DNA from: Escarpia spicata | Taxonomy: Eukaryota > Annelida > Polychaeta > Sabellida > Siboglinidae | Assembly: GCA_963995525.1 (NCBI GenBank) | Contig: OZ023209.1 | Span: 31,040,066 to 31,104,065 of the forward strand | Direction of reading: 5' to 3' | Length of the DNA: 64,000 nt | Shown here: one piece after another, positions 1 through 25,499 of the stretch | How the letters are laid out: each line of letters opens with the position of its first letter | Position numbering within the stretch: the stretch's first letter is position 1 | Notes under the pieces: generated by a model | Database searches by the model: none | Told to the model about the DNA's origin: nothing | The model's input: only the letters and a program-made list of their open reading frames with translations | Made by a program: the position numbers and the translations under genes

Positions 1-12678
<12,678 letters not shown>

Positions 12679-12719
12679 TGTCTCTGTTTTACCGCCAAGT
12701 CATCTGTCTGAAACTGACA

Positions 12720-12960
12720 TATAGATATATATATATATATATATATATATAATGTATTAGTATAATTATATAATATATATAACGTCAATAGCGTGATATA
12801 TATATATATATAGCTCGTTATGTGATACTAACTTTTTTTATTTTTAGAACGTTGCTCTTATTATATCTTAGAATAGTGCTTTATAACTGTATTATAATAA
12901 TAATTATAATATATGTATATAAGATATGTATATATATATATATATATACAAATGCATATT
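12720..12960. repeat. (AT)n-rich tract upstream of CACHD1
   Basis: Several TATATA runs (12722-12750, 12798-12812, 12930-12948). Begins about 40 nt upstream of the CACHD1 start codon; no defined promoter element seen. Confidence 0.8.
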
Positions 12961-14265
12961 ATATATATAGCACGTAATTGATGGTATTTATAATAATGTG
13001 TAGGAAAATGAATGAGACAGGCTTAATCCATGTTCCATGACGTTTAACTTCTACATGAACCGGAGAGTAGACAGCCAATTGCATTATTTATAGTGTTATA
13101 CCAGTATATACACGAATAGTATTTAAAATGTATTCATTGCCAGTTGCTACGGTAAGCAGAATTGTAAAAGAAACACACACAATCATAAATCAGAGATCGG
13201 GTACAGAATCATAGCCGGATCCAGGAACGCCTGGGGGCATGTCTTCCTAGATCTTTGGAATGTTGGAGAGCTTCATGGCTGACTTTTGGCAAGCCTCGAG
13301 AAGGGTGCATTTGGAGGTTGTTTTTTGGATAGCCTGAAGGTTGGTATTTTTGGTGGGCCTCAAAGTAATAATAATATTGATAGTATGAATTACACATAGA
13401 ACGCAATTGTTTTTGTAGGGTGCAATCAATGGGGTTACAATTGGAGGTTTAGGCCACCCTCTACTATCCCTGAGAACAATCCGTACCAATGTCTTACTTA
13501 TCCGACTCCCGCTCACTTCCGTGAACTCAACAAGAAGAGGTGCGGTGAGCGCAGAGTTAAACTGTCGCGCCATCTCGCGGTGCCTAGATAACCCAGGCTA
13601 ATCGAACTCACGCGATGCGGACTCCCCAAAAAAATTGGATTCAAACAAATTCGCATAACCCGCATGTAGATAGCTATTCGATTGTTTTGAATTGCCAGCC
13701 AAAAGCGGAAAGAAATTCCCCGGGAGGTCAAGGCAACGATTTTAATCGTAAGAGCGCAACACCAAATCGTTTGATTTAATACAACACAGTTCGCCCATGT
13801 TCCGCCATGGGGCGCCACCATTGTTGTTTCGGCTTGAAACTCGGGAATGGGTGAAATCTCTTCAAATATGTTGGTATAATTTATTGGCGCTTGGGGAAAT
13901 GTATGGAACGTGTGGCTATTTAAGATTTGGTATGATACAAAATCAGTTGTTTGATCACTCGTTGAAATGTGCCCTTTATACACCTGCCAACTCTCCCTGA
14001 ATTTCCAGTATAGTGTCCTTGATTTTTGGTGTATCTCCCGGTCTCCCGGAATACAGGCAAATCTACCGGACTTTCGCTCAGAATCTAACAGCACCCCCCC
14101 CCCCCCCCCCCCGACTTCCAATGTCATCATTCAAAACAGTGCGACACCACGGGGATGTGCTGAGACGTGCTGAACCGCTGAAGTTCCGGCGAGAAATCTC
14201 CAACAGCACTCCCCCCCAACTTTTTTGTGTTTAAATGCATTGTCAGTTGGTAGATCTGAGTTCAA
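12961..14265. other. Intergenic stretch without recognised genes
   Basis: Several frames are open here, including a 205-codon minus frame at 13513-14130, but composition and lack of motifs do not support coding. A poly-C run lies at about 14094-14111. Confidence 0.5.
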
Positions 14266-15070
14266 TAGATTTAACAAGATTTAATAAGATTGCCACCCAG
14301 AGAATTAACTCTAGGTGGCAGGTGGACAAGGAAGCCTTTTGGCTTATCGAGAGTCCAACCCTTTTTATCTATGTGTGTCTCGCCCTTCAGAGGAATGTGT
14401 CGATTTTATTTTGTATTAGCACCCACACAGTCAACTGATAATCTGTTCCATTCATTTACAGTCCTTTGTGAAAATGAGAACTTTCTTATATTTAATCTAA
14501 CTTCTCCTTTACTAATGTATAACTCTATGTCCTCTAGTCCTTCTATCTTTCTTATCTGGAAAAATATTTCTATCAATATTTTCATAACCATTCAATATTT
14601 TAAACACTTCTATCTGATCTCCACTCAATCTCCAGGTATCTAGTGTTGTTAAATCATATTCTCTTAGGCGTATTTTGTAACTAAGATCCCTCAGTTTTGA
14701 TATAATTTTAGTCGTTATCCTCTGTTCTCTTTCTAGCATATCTATGTCCTTCTTGCGATATGGCCTCTACGGTTGTGTACAATATTCTAAATGAGACCTA
14801 ACTATTGTTTTGTACAAGAGTATTATTAGTTCTTTTCCTTATACGCTATATTTCAAGGATTTTATTTCCCTTTGAAGCTGCAATTCCATATCAGCACTAA
14901 TGGTTAACCCTAAGTAATTTTCTTTTACAATAGTACTTAGTACAATAACCCCATTGTATATTGTACATGTTCGTTCCCATTTCCTGTTTGGAGGCATGTA
15001 CATTTACAAAAATTGAACATCTGTAATTTTTCAGACAATTTGATCAACCTGTCAAGATCGTCTTGTAAAT
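14266..15070 (-). mobile_element. LINE 3' fragment (same family as 36123-38912)
   Basis: Minus strand matches the last ~800 nt of the LINE at 36123-38912: RT C-terminal motifs such as MLEREQRITTKIISKLRDLS and RLSGDQIEVFKILNGYENID, then the conserved 3' region ending in a GATTTAACAAG tail. 5'-truncated at about 15070. Frame is broken. Confidence 0.88.
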
Positions 15071-15234
15071 AGATCGCAGTAGGTTCTCTGAGAAAATGCT
15101 GCCCACCCCATTCCAATTAGATGGAAGCCATCTCTCATATACATATCTTCCCTCCCAACAAAGTATCCCCATTGGCCTATGAATCCCACTCCCTCTTTTT
15201 CACACATCTGCTCAACTATGCAGTTTCTATTCCC

Positions 15235-16335
15235 AGGACCAGTGACTGACCGTAAACACTAACGTTATCTGATGAAGCAATACATTCTCCCCCCGGCGAC
15301 CGTCACGAGTATCACAGTGCAGGTGACCTACCAGGTGACATATCTGGGGGTATATCTGTACACTAGATGCCTACATTCGGTAGCCGTCTTTGATGGTGCC
15401 TTGATTCGTCACTGTTAATGTTTATGTGGGACTCACGGTTGGAACGAAAACCCGCCCACCCGGTTCATCCCAGGAAAACCCCGGGAAACCCGGATCAGAC
15501 AAAAGTCAATCGTGGGCGAAAAGCCTTCGACCATACTGGACCACTAGCTATGTCGCTATGGCATCGGAGGTCGCCTCAATGCATGGATCAAGAGCTTTCC
15601 CGAGGGCAGTCGGCAGGCAGTGGTGGAGAAGGTAGACGTAGAGATGTGACTTCACGTCAGTGGACTCGGGAGTCCCTCAAGGCTCAGTCCTTGGCCCCAG
15701 TCTATTCTTAGTGTATATTAACGACCTACCCAAAGGCATCAAATCCAAAGTCCGATTGTTCACTGATGACACCATGTGCTGCAACACCGTTAAGAAGAGA
15801 GAAGATCAACAAAAGCTGCAAGGAGACCTCGATTCTCTCACCACCTGGGACAAACAGTGGTCCATGAGCTTCCGCATGCAGAAATCTACGTTGAGCGCTA
15901 CCCGCAAGAGTAATAAGATCACACCATCGTATGAGTTGCATGGACACACTTTGGAGAACGTCAGCACCATAAAATATATCGGTGTCAACCTATAAGACGA
16001 CCTGAAATGGGGATCCCATTGAAACATCACTACAAACAAAACCACTAAGACCCTCGATTTCCTCCGGCGAAACCTGAAGATCGGAAACAAGAAAACAAAA
16101 GAAACCGCACACAAGGTCCCCGTTCGTCCGATTCTGGAATACGCAGCTACCGTGTGGGACCCCCTACAATGCAAGTGACACCCAGGCCATAAAGTGTGGC
16201 GCAGAGCAACAAGATGGGTCTCAAACCGACACGCCCAAACATCCTGTGTTGACTCCATCCTCGACCCCCTTGACTGGCCCACACTGCAACAGAGACGCAA
16301 AAGAGCTCGGCTTGAGATGTTTTATAAATTCTGTG
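15235..16335 (+). pseudogene. Non-LTR reverse transcriptase fragment (copy 1)
   Basis: GVPQGSVLGPSLFLVYINDL, an FTDD catalytic variant (normally FADD) and WSMSFRMQKSTLSATRKSN mark the RT palm and thumb of a Jockey/CR1-like LINE. Stops and frameshifts break the frame upstream of 15660 and at about 15994. The whole block, including about 250 nt upstream of the RT, recurs inverted at 25500-26806. Confidence 0.88.
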
Positions 16336-16359
16336 AGACTGAAGAAGCAGAGTAGTGGC

Positions 16360-16690
16360 AAGAAGACCGAGGAAAGGAGACTGAGAGGAGGGAAGGTGAT
16401 TGGAGGGGAAGAAATTTGAGACTCGACGGCAAGAAACGTGACAGACGTGAACGCGACAGGGGCGAAAGTGACCGTAGAGAACTAGGTAGGAGGGAAAATG
16501 GGACGGGAGAGGGGAGAAGAAAATGCGATGGGAGGAAAGTTGACGGGACGAAAGGAAGTGAGAGTAAATGTGACAGAAGAGAAGTCGATAAAGGGACGAT
16601 GACAGGAGGAAAGACGACAAGAAAAAAAGCGACGGGAAAGAATGTGAGAGGAGAGAAGACGACAGTGGGAGAAACAAAAACCAGACATAC
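16360..16690. repeat. Purine-rich tract
   Basis: Roughly 330 nt dominated by G and A on the plus strand, with loose GACGGGAGGAAA-like repeats. Open on both strands, but low complexity. Lies between RT copy 1 and segmental duplication copy A. Confidence 0.7.
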
Positions 16691-17189
16691 TGGAAGTTAA
16701 ATAAGACAAGAGTTGAACAGATTATTCTCTCAGGAAGTTTGCCAGTATTGGGAAGAAGGTGGCCAACGTATAGAAACTGGACAGAATGTGTGTCATGCAG
16801 ACGTCGTGAAGGAAACTGGGCCACGGGGTATAAGAAGACGGCGTTTCGTGTTTACACTATTGTCCACTTTGCTTATCATAAACGCCGCAAAAGAATATTT
16901 TGCAATAAACATGTGTTAGTAATTATTTAATGTCTTCGCCGATCTGAAAGCTGAGGTGACTGAGTTAATAGGCAAACGTATAATGTGCACGCTCTAACTT
17001 TAGAATCGTGAACTGTAGGAGACGTAACTTGATTGTTTAATTTAGTCCAGTAAGGTATCATGCTTGTTGATGTTTAAATATGAAGTCTGTGAAGCCAAGC
17101 AAAACGCGTAAGAATTGGCGTTGATCGTTGGATCTAGCACCGCGGAAACGTGTGAATAGTATTGTATGTGAATGTACGCCCGCGAGTCC

Positions 17190-18085
17190 GTGCGAGTATC
17201 GTGTGGTGTGGGATGGAGATGCTGTGTGATGTTTCGTGGTGTGGTGTGGGGGTTGTGTGGGGGTTAGGGGTAGCACGATGTTGTGTAATATGGAATGGGG
17301 TGTGGTGGGGTGACGTGGGGTGATGTGGTGTGTTGTGTTGTGGTGCATGTGATATGTTGTAATGCGAGTGGTGTGGTGTGGTGTGATGCGTGTGAAGTGT
17401 TGTGGTGCACATGATGTGTTGTGGTGCGAATGATATGATGTGGTGCGTGTGGTGCGTTGTAGCACGTGTGTTGTGTTGTGGTGCGTGTGATATGTTGTGG
17501 CGCGTAAGATGTGTTGTAATGCATGTCTAGTCTTGTGGTGCATGTTATGTGCTGTGGTGCGAGTGATGTGTTGCGGGGCGCGTGATGTGTTGTAGCACGT
17601 GTGGTGCGTGTGATATGTTGTGGTGCGTGTGATGTGTTGTAGCACGTGTGTTGTGTTGTGGTGCGTGTGATATGTTGTGGCGCGTAAGATGTGTTGTAAT
17701 GCATGTATAATGCATGTCTAGTCTTGTGGTGCATGTTATGTGCTGTGGTGCGAGTGATGTGTTGCGGGGCGCGTGGTGTGTATGATGTGTCGTGGTGCCT
17801 GTGAAGTATTGTAGTTGCGTGTGATGTGTTGAGAAGCGTGTGATGTGTTGTGTTGCGTGTGATGTGTTGTGGTGCGTGTGATGTGTTGTGGTCCGTGTGA
17901 TGTGTCGTGGTGCCTGTGATGTGTTGTGAAGCGTGTTATGTGTTGTGAAGCGTGTGTTGTGTTGTGGTGTGTGTGTGATGTGTTGTGGTGCCTGTGAAGT
18001 CTTGTGGTAGCGTGTGATGTGTTGAAGCAAGTGTAATGTGATGTGATGTGGTGTTTGAGATGTGGCGTGGTGTAATGTCAAGTGT
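17190..18085. repeat. 21-bp minisatellite (copy A)
   Basis: Unit approximates GTGATGTGTTGTGGTGCGTG plus one T. Because 21 is a multiple of three, the minus strand shows a long frame with a seven-residue period (HNTSHAP / QHITRTT), which is an artefact of the repeat. About 900 nt here against about 1185 nt in copy B. Confidence 0.92.
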
Positions 18086-18985
18086 TGTGATGCAAGTCCA
18101 AATCCACTTTCCACCTAAACACGGACAGCTGGTAATTGCCAATACTTTGACGTCCAACCGAATACAGCAGGAAGTTTACGACACACGTGCTGGCTGGACT
18201 GGTTTATCAAAACGACGTCAAAAATGTCGAAACCAAACAATCCGTAGGATATAATGACCCGACAACATACTGGCCCATCGTTCTTTAACAAGAGAACAAC
18301 ACAATCAGCAATACGATCTCCCAACATAAGCGGATCTCCATTGAAGATCGTGTTGGAAGTTAACGAACCAGAGGGAGACTGAATAACAGACAGAGCCTGG
18401 GCACGAGAGAAAAACGACGGAAGACAAATAGCGAATTACACTAGAAAGAAATGTTTTCCAATTAATCTGTCAATCCCTTGGCTTAATTTCGGCCTGTATT
18501 TCAAAATTAGTGTTTGTGTAATTATACTAATTTTGTGGTGCAGGTTTACGGCGGATCATGATGGGACATGACGCGGTGTTTCTACCGTGTACTGTGAAGT
18601 TAATTTGACGATCTGCCGACCGGGAACTGAACCCAATGTCAGCAGTGTTTCGAATGATCTAATCACGAGTATTGCGCTGGTGGTATATTCTGTGTTAACG
18701 AACCGTTACACGTTTGCCTTGACAGTGTCCCTAAGGCACATTTCATCAATTCAGCAACCGTTTGATTATAGTGTATTATTTTAGTATGTCAATGTTAGCT
18801 GTTGTTAATAACGTCTTTCGACGGCGTTTTCCGTACGTATTTGCAGTGGTCGCCCGGTTCTTCATGTGCCATGATGTCGTCTATATTGCTTTCTCCTCAG
18901 TTATAAGAGTGTCTCTCCTCCCTTAACATGTTACAAGGTAATCATGCGTCTGCGCCTATTTATAGAACAGTCTCGTGCAGGCGAT

Positions 18986-19144
18986 CGGGGTATAAGAAGA
19001 CGGCGTTTCGTGTTTACACTATTGTCCACTTTGCTTATCATAAACGCCGCAAAAGAATATTTTGCAATAAACATGTGTTAGTAATTATTTAATGTCTTCG
19101 CCGATCAGAAAGCTGAGGTGACTGAGTTAATAGGCAAACGTATA
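18986..19144. repeat. Internal copy of the duplication's own left end
   Basis: 159 nt nearly identical to 16824-16982, placed where copy B instead has the body of a palindromic MITE. Flanked by MITE remnants at about 18950-18985 and 19145-19160. Confidence 0.85.
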
Positions 19145-19549
19145 TATGCAGTACTCCTTTGACGCTGCTATACACACACAAATGAACATTATTCAACCGC
19201 AGCAGGTGCACACACACAAACTATTCGTTTAAGCCAGCGCCGAAGGTTGGTTACCCGCCCATACGACAACGGATTAGATAACACTACAAGACCGCCATTC
19301 AGCATTGCAGTACTGCACGCAGTAAGCAATTCGATCTTTGCATTGATAATAAGCATTGCCAGTGACAGACGTTTGATAAGGTTAACCTTGTTGGACTCTT
19401 TAGGAACGCCAATACTAGTAGTGGTAGCTGGACAGGCAGACAGAGACATAGTTTGTGGTGAGGTGGATTAACCATGGACAACGGCCATAACTGACGTCTC
19501 TTGACGTTTAGAACACCCCCTCCCCCCCCTTTCAGGAGAGACTAATGTA

Positions 19550-21270
19550 GCGTTTCACCCTAGATTCGAAACCTTGTTGTCGAGTTAACAACATCATCAT
19601 CAGCGATCACTCATAGCGGGGTTGATCTTTCCATGGGTTGTTAGTGTCTTTTGTTGTGTGTTTGTAAATGATTTATCAGACCAATCTTTGCTCGGCACAG
19701 CTTGCCGCAATGAGAACACATATAATACGAATGTGGTGAGACAGGTTTTGTAACTTTTCAATGACTCTAATCTTCCTAGCCTCACGCGTTTGATTACGGT
19801 TGTTAGTACGTTGACTTCGAATGACTTTGTGTCGTTTTATGTAATCGACCACCAGTTTGCACGTGATAGAACCTCGGATTCCCAGGTGTTCGGGTCAATG
19901 TAATATCTTTTCAAGGTGGATTTGATTACGTTTTTGTAGCGTTTTGCTTTGAAGAAGGCATGGTGTTGTTGGTGTCAATGCGTAATTGTATCTATTCAGC
20001 CTTCTCGGTCTACGATTGGTTCTTTAAATCATGGGTCCTTGTTTGGACTTCATCTTTGTATGCACGGTGATATGAACATTTATCTTACATGTAGAGTTTT
20101 TATCTTGTTATCATGTATGAAATGCTTTTCATTTGTAGTCGATCAGTTGTATCTCAGCATCGTTCTCGTCGAACAAGTCTTGTTTTTTCTTTGTTTTACA
20201 TCATATGCCTTCTTCGCATGCATTTGTGGCAATGGATTTCAGTGAGTTCCATCATTAGTGTTGCTAGAAGTTGTGTTTAAACGTTTATCCTGAAGTTCTT
20301 GGTTGATGCATTGGTGGAAGTGAACTTTGTTGTCGTTGTTCGTTAGTCCAGTAACGTCTATCTTTTTGCGGCATTGTCTGTGTTGGAGTAGTTTGGGGTG
20401 AGCTTGATCGCCATTTTCGTGTAGATGAGACGGTGATCTGTCCAAAATCTGTCTGCACCAGTCATGGCTCGAGTGATTTGTACGTGTTTATAGTCTTTAG
20501 ATCTGACTATAAGATAGTCGTTCACACGCCATTGTTTGCATCTTGGGTGTTGCCACGATGCTTTGAAGCAGTTATTTTGACAAAATAAAGTTATGACAGG
20601 ACTACGTTGCGCATATTTGGAGAGGTGCAGGGTGCCACTGGTATTTGTTTTGCCAATTCGTTGCTTTCCAGTTATGCCAGGCATGTTATCTTAGTGCAAG
20701 CAGACAGAGCAGGGCGAAATCTATCCAGGCTTGAATAAAGGTTTTCTTTAACCCTGTCATCAGAATCCAGGGAGGAGCATGTGCACTAATGATGGTGAGT
20801 GTTGACTTCCTTTTGGCATGACGTTGAATGTCATGAGTCGTTCGCTGATTCTCGTGGATACTATTCAAAAGCTCGTTTTCGATGGAAAAGCCAACTCAAT
20901 TAATAGTACGATCACTGTGTGATTTGCCTTTTCGAAAGAAGGTGTAGTTACTTCATTGCTCAATAAGTTGTCCATCTCCTGCTCTGCGAGTTTCACTAAG
21001 GGCAGCGATATCCATGTATAATCGTCGAACAATGATCGCTGTTCAATTGTGTGGCCTTTTCGTTGTTACGGTTGTGCGTAAGGGTTCTAACATTCCAGGT
21101 TCCGCGTTTCATCGTTTGTTTGCAGTGTTGGTGATCTCGCTGGATGCGGCTTTCCAGCAAGGTTGAGATGAGACAGGCTATTTGGGGGCACATTTTCAAG
21201 TCGCGTCCCAAGACTAGGGTGTGAGGAGAAAGGTCACGAAAAGGGCTGCTCAGACATAATTACGAACAAC
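19550..21270 (-). pseudogene. RTE/CFDP2-like LINE with reverse transcriptase deleted (copy A)
   Basis: Minus strand, 5' to 3': endonuclease start (GTWNVRTLTHNRNN), endonuclease core (GITGKQRIGKTNTSGTLHLS, QHPRCKQWRVNDYLIVRSKD, DRFWTDHRLI), linker (WFDENDAEIQLIDYK-like), then directly the C-terminal part (FFKAKRYKNV, YYIDPNTWES) and a C2H2 finger (CSHCGKLCRAKIGLINHLQT, then HNKRH). The roughly 500-codon RT domain expected between linker and C-terminal part is missing, and stops and frameshifts are present. Confidence 0.8.
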
Positions 21271-21973
21271 GAGTGACACTTCTGCCTCAGTCAGTCATAG
21301 GGCGACTACCAGTAAATGCTGCCCTTGTGTCAGGTTAGCATTATGGAGGTTGTCATAGCAAGATCACTCGCGTTTGAACACAAGCCTGATTAGAACGCAC
21401 ATTGATATTGTTGACACTATCATGATTGTATGATAACAAGATCAATATTTTGTGATATGTGTGCATGGCCGCTAGTGTATTTTGAACCTAGTTTTGAACA
21501 AGCATGTGGGTCATACATGGATGGAGCTTTGGTCTATATTTACGTCCGTTACCAGCTTACTTTCCTCGTCGTTCATTGGAATACTTGGTCTTAACGGTCA
21601 CATTCGGATATTAATCTCCCTGTTTATAAAGTTCTTACGCTTTTCAAAGATTTTCTAAAAAAACTCACACATCCAATTAGGCAGTGCAACTATAAAGGAA
21701 AATTACAAGGCCCATCTCCACTGATCTGTCGTATAAGCATTTCCATTTATTGTATATTTTGATCCTCTGATTTGGAAATGATGCTAATATTTGATTACGC
21801 TAGATATCGCCAGACCGCGACCTACAGCGGGTCAACAAACGATGGCACGACGTCAGAATGCTACTGAATAACATATCTATTGTATTATTTAACATGCCAG
21901 TAACCTTTAATTCATATGCCATACGAGGTGATCCTCCTAAGTCACTAAGTACCGTTTATGTTCAAGAGCATGG

Positions 21974-22486
<513 letters not shown>

Positions 22487-22586
22487 TGGTTATGTTCCCA
22501 CTCTGTGTAACTCCTAACGTTGGTGCGGTGTGTCTGTCCCAAAATAGCGGTCGTCTGTGCGTATAGTTAGACGATTCAGTTATATC

Positions 22587-22589
<3 letters not shown>

Positions 22590-22622
<33 letters not shown>
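22590..22622. repeat. (AT)n microsatellite (copy A)
   Basis: Pure TA run, also present at 33120-33151 in copy B. Confidence 0.9.
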
Positions 22623-22625
<3 letters not shown>

Positions 22626-22856
22626 TTATCTATCTTCTTGATGATGTTCCTAACTGTTTCTCCTCAATACGTTCATAAGCCGAAATTATTTACCAGTTTA
22701 CAGCGCGAGTTATAGAGCATGACGACATTGTAACATGCCCTGCTAAACCAGCACTCACCTGTTATCAACAAGAATGCTAGCGTTGACTATACGAATACTA
22801 AGATCTATGCGTGTTAGAAGAATAGACTGTTTAACAAAGTGGCAATATAATCTTAC

Positions 22857-22990
22857 CTTTGTGGTCTGCTAATTCCCGTAGTTCTCGAACTGTCTTAAGG
22901 GACACACGACCTCTAGAAACTATTTGCCTCGATTTGGTTACACCGTCGAAACGGACAATTCGTTGTCGTGACTTCGACAATATATAAATG
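22857..22990 (-). other. Exon-like island (copy A), function unknown
   Basis: Minus-strand frame IVRFDGVTKSRQIVSRGRVS then LKTVRELRELADHK ends in a donor-like AAAG|GTAAGA. Non-low-complexity and preserved in copy B (33387-33520, one residue changed). I do not recognise the family. A stop lies just upstream, so an acceptor is needed, and none is convincing. Confidence 0.3.
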
Positions 22991-23727
22991 AATGGGTCAG
23001 TGCATATTCAAAATACGCACGCTGTTGATCGGTTATCTACAAACAGTATGTGAATAGACGGCTGTTGCTGTTGACATACAGTTTTGTTTACTTCCCGCTG
23101 TGAAAATAGCAAGTTACGTTGCCTATTAACTTGTTGCCTCCCAAACATTAATGTTCCCCCAAATGGATAGAAATTGAATTGACTGGAGCAGACTGGTACT
23201 CTGGTTTTTTCTTGCCTCATCGCGCATTGTCCATACGCATTCCCCAAACAACTAGCCTCAGTTGGGCTACTAGTTTAAACAAAACTGACGTACACAGATA
23301 GAGAGAGACATACAGCAGACATGCAATGCCCACCAGCAACCTATCCTTCGTGCTAGACCGCCATAACTGATGGATATTACTTCAATGACTGTCCAAGACC
23401 TGTGTTTAATTCTCTGTACGAACGGTACAAGGCATGCTGTAGCTGACTGACCTGTAGAGCGGCAAACTTCGGTCACCTCAGCAATTGCAATCATTGACAG
23501 CGGAGATACTGTTCCTACTTATATACTCTTGTTTCCAAGAGTTCATTTCAAAAAACATATAAAGATTAAGTAAAGAATAACTAAACAACATCAATAACCA
23601 AAGAAGGTTATAAAAACTAAATAGTAGACCTACTAATTATGTATGTGAACCTAGCGAATAACGATGCGTGTATAGATATTAAAATAGACAATAGAATACC
23701 TTAAACAAGTGAGGTAGTTAACCATAC

Positions 23728-23883
23728 CTCCAGTCTGGACAATCGGCGATCCAATGGTCCAGAAATATACATTATGCGTTTTGCCGCCAGTTCCCGACTT
23801 TGCAGCTGCATTAGCCCAGTGAGCATCACGACCGTGACGGAAGTAGAAGGACGCGCGCCATTACGACGACGTCGGCAAGACAT
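23728..23883 (-). other. Exon-like island with ATG (copy A), function unknown
   Basis: 52 codons from an ATG (MSCRRRRNGARPSTS...RRLSRLE) to a donor-like GAG|GTATGG. Copy B (34258-34413) has the stronger donor GTATGT. No domain recognised, and the phase does not join simply to the island at 22857-22990. Confidence 0.25.
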
Positions 23884-25499
23884 CGACCTTCATAGTCGTC
23901 GCCGTCGACCGAAATGACGCGTCCGACGTTCTGATATCCAACTGACGGTACAATGATGTCTTTCGGTTGCCCGATGTCAGGACTGCGTTAGCAAGGTCTT
24001 GTCTTTCCGACTTTCCCGACATTACGGCTTCGTTGCCATTCTGATATTACGTCACGCAATACTACAGCATCAACATTATGATGCGTCGGCAAGATATAGG
24101 CATTGCGACAGTCGGATACTCAACAGTATGTCCATTTTGTAATTATGTCGGCTTTGCGACAACCAGTTGTCTAACATTGTATTCGTCTTCTGATGATGTC
24201 AGCTTTGCGACAGCTCAACAATATAACTGTTTCAGTAAAACAATTTCCGTGGGCAATTTGGATTAATTTGTTTCAAACATATTTCAGAAAACACGCAAAC
24301 CATTAGTTATTCTTAATTAACAGCCCTGGAGGCAAGGAACGCAAACTCCTTTCTCTTCTATTTCTTTTCATATTGTATCAATGATTACTCTTAGTCAGTA
24401 TTTACGTGGTCAAATTGACCGGCATAAACATGATTCACAGATGACTGCCATAGGCATGCAAACACAATTAATAGACAACACATAATTATCCGGACATTCC
24501 CATGATTTGCTTACATGAAGGCAACATTTATTCAATCCATCAAACATAACTACTACTGGACACTGCGACTCAGGCACCGCACGTACACTATTACACAATG
24601 GAGAAACACACATATGTTCTTGTGGCATGGCTCCAATGACAGTGAATCAAAGAAAGACAACGTGGCCCACAGAGATATCGATGAAAGACAATATATATGG
24701 CCCTCTGGAAGACATGCGGCGTTCAGCGACCTACATACGAGAAACCGGAGTTACAGTCCGAGCGAAAGCCGAAAAAGAAGAAGAATAACTGATTACACAT
24801 TGCACCACTTTTCCCTGACATTGAGAACTCGTATATATTTTCAATGATGATTCCGACCACCGGATGTTCCACGTCATGCCGGCTCCCACAAGATACCGCA
24901 TTGCGACCGACCGTTGAACTTTGACAGGATATCGGGATTCCACCCGCTAGTTTCTCGACATTGAGGCTGCTTCAGCAAGATGTCAGCAGGTTGACTTCTG
25001 GTTACGCGATATCTTCGCAACTTCAGCGATACATCAGCAGTCCGACTTCCAGATGCTCGACGGTACCGTTGCTTCAGCGATACAAACAATAAAAACTATG
25101 CAAGAGAATATATTATATAATGTCTACAGTCACCATATTCTGTATAAACATTAAGTCATGTTTGGATAACTTTGAATATATGTGTTTTCAGAGCTGTTTT
25201 AAATATGTCTCTTGATACACTGTTCTACAGATTGGAAGACAGTTCCAGACTTTTTGCAACGTACGGTAAGATGGACAGATCGTACTCCGGAGAGTTGTGA
25301 ATCTTGTGTTCTATCTGGAGCAGTTTGTGAAGATGGGCTGCATGTACGACTTAACAAGGTCACACAATCATTTAATGACACATGTGCCGAGTTAGATTCA
25401 GAGAAGTCGGAGAAGTTGTTTTAGATTGGGTGTGATGCTTGAAAAGTCAGCGCTCTTTTTGTAGTCGCTGGAGTCGGTTCATTTCTTATTTATTTGGAC

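Noticed and set aside
13513..14130. 205-codon minus frame
   Set aside because: No recognisable motif, crosses a poly-C-derived Gly run, and lies in repeat-like intergenic DNA.
16147..16824. 225-codon minus frame rich in Ser/Leu/Phe
   Set aside because: Antisense of the purine-rich tract and of RT fragment 1; composition is explained by the tract.
17058..18157. 156-195 codon His/Thr-rich minus frames, also at 27111-28492
   Set aside because: Created by the 21-bp minisatellite, whose period is a multiple of three; no start context, splice sites or domain.
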